Shown: positions 61,601 to 64,000 of the stretch, one piece after another
Layout: the number at the start of each line of letters is the position of its first letter
How positions within the stretch are numbered: the stretch's first letter is position 1
Origin: Steromphala cineraria
Lineage: Eukaryota; Mollusca; Gastropoda; Trochida; Trochidae
Assembly: GCA_916613615.1 (NCBI GenBank)
Contig: OU744732.1
Location: forward strand, 49,157,227-49,221,226
Direction: 5' to 3'
DNA length: 64,000 nucleotides
Translations under genes and position numbers: made by a program
Notes under the pieces: model-generated
Database searches by the model: none
Told to the model about the DNA's origin: nothing
The model's input: only the letters and a program-made list of their open reading frames with translations

Positions 61601-63692
61601 TTCAGGCGGCTGTGATGGCTGGTCAATCTAGACAAGTCAGACCTGCTGCCGACGAGGTTCGTGGTGTTTCTGGGCGCCCGTCTGGACACCTTAATCTACA
61701 AAGCCTTTGTTACCACGGAACGGATGGAACGTTACCAAGGTCTCCTGGAGCTAGCGCTTCAGGGGCCTCTGTCACTACGCAAGTGGCCTGGCAGAGGCCC
61801 TCCACTAGGAAACTCTATGATGCACAGTGGGGGGCCTTTGCGACTTTCTGCACCAAGGAGGGTTACGATATCCAGGCAGTAACGGTCCCTCAGGTTGCTG
61901 AGTACCTGGTTTATTTACGGGAGACGAGGAAGCTCAAAACCTTGTCCATAAACACCAACCTGGCACCATTTTATGTCTGTTCTTAGGAAGCGGGACCCCC
62001 AGGTTGACATCTCTGTCCTTAAGGAGATCGTGAAGACATACCGGAATGTGGACGGGTGGATGTAACTAAGGCCCCCAGAGTGGGACTTAGCGGTGGTCCT
62101 CAACCATCTCAAGTCGGACCACTATGAACCGTTGACGGAGACGACCGTCCTCCGTCTCACCATCAAAACGACCTTTTTGGTCGCAATTGGGTCCGCAGCA
62201 AGGATTTCGCAGCTACAAGCTCTCCAGGCGAACCTTCTGCGCTTTAAAGTGAGGGACGGGGGATCAGCTACTCTGGAGCTGGCGCCTGAGTTTATCTGTA
62301 AGAATCAAACCGCAGACAAAAGGGGTAGAACCTTTTCGTTACAATCCATTTCCAGGAGTGTAGATCCGACAGACAAGGAGAACCATCTCCTCTGTCCAGT
62401 ACGAGCCCTACGGATCTATACCGAGAAAACCCGGACACTGTGTCAAGGGAGGAGGAGACTCTTCATCTCACATTCCCAGACCAGTGTCCGGGAAATTGAC
62501 AAGAGACAACTGAGCGTCTACCTCCGTTCTGCGGTGTTAGACGCTTACAAGGCCGCGGATCTTGATCCTCCAGCGAGGTCAAATCCACACAAGATCAGGG
62601 CCATCTCAGCGACGATGGCCCTCCATAGCAACTTGGCGGTGACAGACACCATGGCTGGCTGCTTCTGGAAGTCAGGCTTGGTGTTCGCCAACCACTACCT
62701 CCGGGATATCTCCAATGAGGACTTGCAGGGAATTAACCGCCTAGGCGCACAGGTGTAAGCCCAGCAGCGAGTTCCTTCGGCTCCACAGCGCAGGAGTCAC
62801 CCTCCTGCTCATTAACTTTTTTATTTTTCGCAATAAACCCGAGGTTGATTTTAGTTGGGTGTCTGTTGTCTTTTATTCTAGTTGGCGACCTTGGTCGCAT
62901 AGCGAGGATGGGTCAGGGTTAACCACTCCGGTTGACAGGTGATTCCCCTTTGGGATCCCTCTGGGTGTCGATTTTTGGGTCACCAGCTCTCTTCTGAAGA
63001 TAGAGCTATTATCGCTTTAGTCTTCTCACACCCACCTCCGTCAGTGGGATTCGGGCACATTGTTAACTATCGAGGAGAGTATATTAAATAATAGTATGTT
63101 TTTGTTTAACCATCATTATTTATACTCACAGCGATAGTTAATAATCGTTAGCTCCCACCCGGCCTCCCCTCTGTACGATCGGCGTTATCTCTGCCCGTCA
63201 GAAGAAGCATTGATGACGTGGGGTTAGCCACCTTGTGGCGAGTATTAAGTACAGGTCTTTACTCTGTGTAAGGATTGTCGGAATGAGACAGATTAGGATA
63301 ATCGGGCATATTGTTAACTATTGACGGTGAGTATAAATAATGATGTTTAAACAAAAACATACTATTATAGCACAGTTGATACAAGGCGTCTTTCTTACTT
63401 AGTTCACGAACAGGAAAAAATACGAACGGTTAACAGACGCAGGCCCATAAGCATATCTCAACCACAGGTCTAAAACGTTTTTAAGAAGAATTACGTTTCT
63501 ATCATGGTAAAAGTTTGCGTTGATTATTTGAGAGTTCTAAGATAATTAATGATAGAAAAACTATTTTAACACATTAACACGTTTGCCAATGAGTAACATA
63601 CAGACCCTTATTCCAATGAATTTTCTATCACTCAAGATGCCTTTGCCAGCGGGATACCCAACATCCAACGATGATCTCACGGTACACTGGAG
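49664..63692 (-). CDS. VWDE-like membrane protein (3' part, 14 exons)
   Basis: Exons in transcript order: 63692-63606, 59439-59101, 58573-58488, 58342-58276, 58004-57816, 57243-57071, 55803-55542, 54981-54826, 53294-53111, 52516-52326, 51848-51576, 51112-50998, 50585-50468, 49721-49664. All have GT-AG borders and compatible phases, and the sum (2298 nt with stop) is divisible by three. Of the 765 visible residues, a leading Cys-containing region is followed by a von Willebrand D domain (about 160-330, with SDPNMKTYDG, CGVAVRAG and the GLCGTFNAN motif), then one EGF module (CENECSGRGSCLNG / CECEEGFASSDC, about 505-530). A Cys-rich segment resembles the region after the first EGF of vertebrate VWDE (YKISIANYG; CFTC). 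A helix at 720-743 and a 21-residue basic tail follow. The 5' end, with any signal peptide, is outside the window. Known VWDE proteins are described as secreted, so the membrane anchor is unusual. Extracellular location is inferred. Confidence 0.85.
50464..50585 (-). CDS. Alternative last exon of VWDE-like gene (read-through)
   Basis: If the AAAAA|gtagga donor at 50467-50466 is not used, the frame reads VNKK and stops at TAG (50464-50466), giving a 747-residue visible part with only a four-residue tail after the membrane helix. If spliced to 49721-49664 the tail becomes NKKKSRKVGDTPRGSAFLHV plus K. The TAG overlaps the donor, so one splice decision sets the tail length. Confidence 0.5.
53483..54105. 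mobile_element. Element with three tandem units in VWDE-like intron
   Basis: The ends tgcccccgc and gcgggggca are inverted. Three units of about 190-215 bp carry gagatgcac..cttaggat, cctataagccatgtgtgc and gaggagaagtggataaacaa. The right part has tacgtacgtacgtgcggacg. No open frame belongs to a known protein. It lies wholly in the intron between the exons at 54981-54826 and 53294-53111. Confidence 0.7.
54106..54825 (-). other. Intron sequence, nothing recognised
   Basis: Remainder of the 1.5-kb VWDE-like intron; AT-rich, without repeats I can name. Confidence 0.5.
55517..55530. repeat. G14 homopolymer next to a splice donor
   Basis: On the transcribed (minus) strand this is C14, beginning 12 nt inside the intron after DV|gtgagt of the exon ending at 55542. 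Length may vary between alleles and the assembly may be wrong here. Confidence 0.8.
55804..57070 (-). other. VWDE-like intron, nothing recognised
   Basis: 1.27 kb of AT-rich intron; open frames on either strand are not exons. Confidence 0.5.
57248..57478. repeat. 54-59 bp tandem repeat of an intron 3' end
   Basis: Four units of gaaacaagttaggatataac followed by ggtccaacttcaaatata. The first overlaps the polypyrimidine tract of the acceptor for the exon at 57243-57071 (minus strand tttcctgcag|ATT). The other three copies therefore carry tcctaacttgtttcct-like branch and pyrimidine tracts upstream of the real acceptor. Confidence 0.8.
59551..59712 (+). repeat. Left inverted terminal repeat of DIRS element
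   Basis: From attatttaatatactctcct; shares cgatagttaacaatatgcc, gattatcctaatctgtct and ggctaaccccacgtcatca with the reverse complement of the right end. It has an insertion of about 16 bp (agttatcgctgctcta) that the right copy lacks. Confidence 0.85.
59991..61400 (+). pseudogene. DIRS gag-like ORF (broken)
   Basis: An ATG at 59991 opens the same frame as the main ORF but meets TGA at 60015-60017. From 60018 the frame is open to 61073. It has a Cys cluster CRLCRKLCAESDRCREC near its start, a basic KRRRKHKKKK stretch and a Pro/Ser/acidic middle. After about 60990 the protein-like sequence moves to other frames (SDAHLSHLT at 61120; PDKEARSILGLVNQVAHACQ at about 61141), which shows at least two frameshifts. 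DIRS gag-like proteins are thought to bind nucleic acid. The frame breaks are observed; the role is by family. Confidence 0.7.
61517..61800 (+). pseudogene. Reverse-transcriptase remnant of DIRS element
   Basis: The frame from 61517 reads FAMYLDDVFGHN, with the YLDD catalytic box, then an in-frame TGA where Gly is expected (FRRL*WLVNLDKSDLLP), then VVFLGARLDT and a thumb-like segment ending about LSLRKW. The fingers (upstream) and RNase H (downstream) are missing, so the segment is bounded by deletions on both sides. Not functional. Confidence 0.8.
61770..62758 (+). pseudogene. DIRS tyrosine recombinase (frameshifted, core intact)
   Basis: The N-terminal SAM-like part (RPSTRKLYDAQWGAFATFC, about 61798-61960) is in a different frame from the rest, and an in-frame TAA interrupts the linker near 62063. 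From 62093 the frame is open for 221 codons and carries the catalytic set of tyrosine recombinases: Arg in AARISQLQAL, HKIR in NPHKIRAIS, and the nucleophile Tyr in FANHYLRD. These enzymes insert the DNA circle formed from the element's RNA. Only one frameshift and one stop separate this copy from a continuous ORF. Confidence 0.85.
63056..63132 (+). repeat. Internal complementary region of DIRS element
   Basis: gttaactatcgaggagagta then tattaaataat is the reverse complement of the left end. It runs directly into agtatgtttttgtttaac then catcattatttatactcac, the reverse complement of the right end. This joint fixes the element's termini at 59551 and about 63362-63368. Confidence 0.9.
63198..63368 (-). 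repeat. Right inverted terminal repeat of DIRS element
   Basis: tgatgacgtggggttagcca ... cgggcatattgttaactatt ... tttaaacaaaaacatactat; the complement of the left terminal repeat, followed by a right-specific extension as expected for DIRS. Confidence 0.85.
63369..63605 (-). other. Flank of DIRS insertion within intron
   Basis: Remaining original intron sequence. The donor (AATAAGG|gtctgt on the minus strand) is at 63605. Confidence 0.6.
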
Positions 63693-64000
63693 CTGAAACA
63701 TGAATCATTTTGTTCACTCTCTGATGGTTCATTGTAACCTTCAAGGTAGTTGTTTTCTTTCTATTCTGTTATGTCGGGATTGTGCATTTAACAAACCTCT
63801 ATTATGAGTGAAACATATATATTTCAAACGCTAAGGGGTTCATTTGTTTGTTTAAAATGATGTTGATACACTCGACAAATATATGAATACATTGTAAGTG
63901 GCGTCATATAAACAATTATAACTTATAACATTAGCATTGTACAAAACATTGTACATGTACCCTTACAGTTACTATTCTTTCAGTACATCGTCATTTTACA
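63693..64000 (-). other. VWDE-like intron, upstream exons beyond window
   Basis: Begins with the acceptor catgtttcag| preceding the exon at 63692-63606. I see no further exon before the window ends. Confidence 0.5.

Larger units (their letters stand above)
59551..63368 (+). mobile_element. DIRS-type tyrosine-recombinase retrotransposon, internally deleted
   Basis: Inverted termini (59551-59712 and 63198-63368) plus an internal complementary region (63056-63132) joining the reverse complements of both ends: this is the DIRS signature and sets the boundaries. The order is gag-like ORF, a short reverse-transcriptase remnant and tyrosine recombinase. At 3.8 kb it is shorter than usual DIRS elements (about 5-6 kb). 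Most of RT, all RNase H and any methylase are missing. It sits in antisense orientation in the VWDE-like intron between 63606 and 59439 and is the main part of that 4.2-kb intron. It is less AT-rich than its surroundings. Frameshifts and stops make it non-autonomous, but the ends and recombinase core look recent. Confidence 0.9.

Noticed and set aside
59551..63368. LTR retrotransposon or virus-derived insert
   Set aside because: Termini are inverted, an internal complementary region is present and the integrase is a tyrosine recombinase (R, HxxR, Y), all DIRS features; no envelope, protease or DDE integrase.

Overview
This is eukaryotic, AT-rich, intron-containing and repeat-dense DNA. The two larger genes have spliced exons with GT-AG borders, and most of the window is MITEs, fold-back palindromes, minisatellites and a DIRS-type retrotransposon. 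The repeat repertoire (gcttatggcatggcatgg-type ends, TTAA MITEs, GGGGAGACC..GGGCAAAG termini) and a VWDE-like membrane protein fit a mollusc, most likely a bivalve. That assignment is inference; no species marker is visible.

Layout. 0-7.8 kb: no gene; fold-backs, one complete TTAA MITE, a 40-bp tandem array. 7.87-8.67 kb (minus): a small three-exon gene predicted to encode 86 residues, with matching intron phases, a strong start context and a poly(A) signal. 9-23 kb: mostly anonymous AT-rich DNA with MITEs, an 18-bp minisatellite (17.3-18.26 kb) and a 10-bp array (21.8-22.6 kb). 23.04-28.06 kb (plus): a two-coding-exon class A GPCR of 507 residues, GPR161-like. 28.4-29.6 kb: nested palindromes rich in TGACGTCA. 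31.2-32.65 kb: a 30-bp minisatellite. 33.9-36.3 kb: tandem repeats with TGACCT half-sites, then a 145-bp array inside a larger element. 37.9-39.2 kb: a terminal-inverted-repeat element without genes. 43.6-48.5 kb (plus): a cluster of five small-RNA genes plus a deleted sixth. 49.66-63.69 kb (minus): the 3' fourteen exons of a VWDE-like gene. One of its introns carries an internally deleted DIRS element (59.55-63.37 kb) in antisense orientation.

The most interesting item is the small-RNA cluster. Five loci share a 62-68 nt core that starts GAGGTCCGGAGG, ends GACCTC/T and is followed by a T run. Ahead of each core, at nearly constant distances, lie an octamer-like ATGYAAAT (-77 to -81), a GAGTTGAYARTG-like block (-54 to -58) and a TATA element (-28 to -30). 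This is the layout of an snRNA-type (type 3) RNA polymerase III promoter. The 5' strand resembles vertebrate Y RNAs and nematode/insect stem-bulge RNAs (GGUCCG.., GGGUUAU). I propose a tandemly amplified molluscan Y/sbRNA-like locus.

The VWDE-like model joins fourteen exons into one frame (2298 nt including the stop). It corresponds to the VWD, EGF and cysteine-rich part of VWDE but ends in a transmembrane helix and short basic tail. The 5' end of that gene and any 5' UTR exons of the GPCR are outside the window or unseen.
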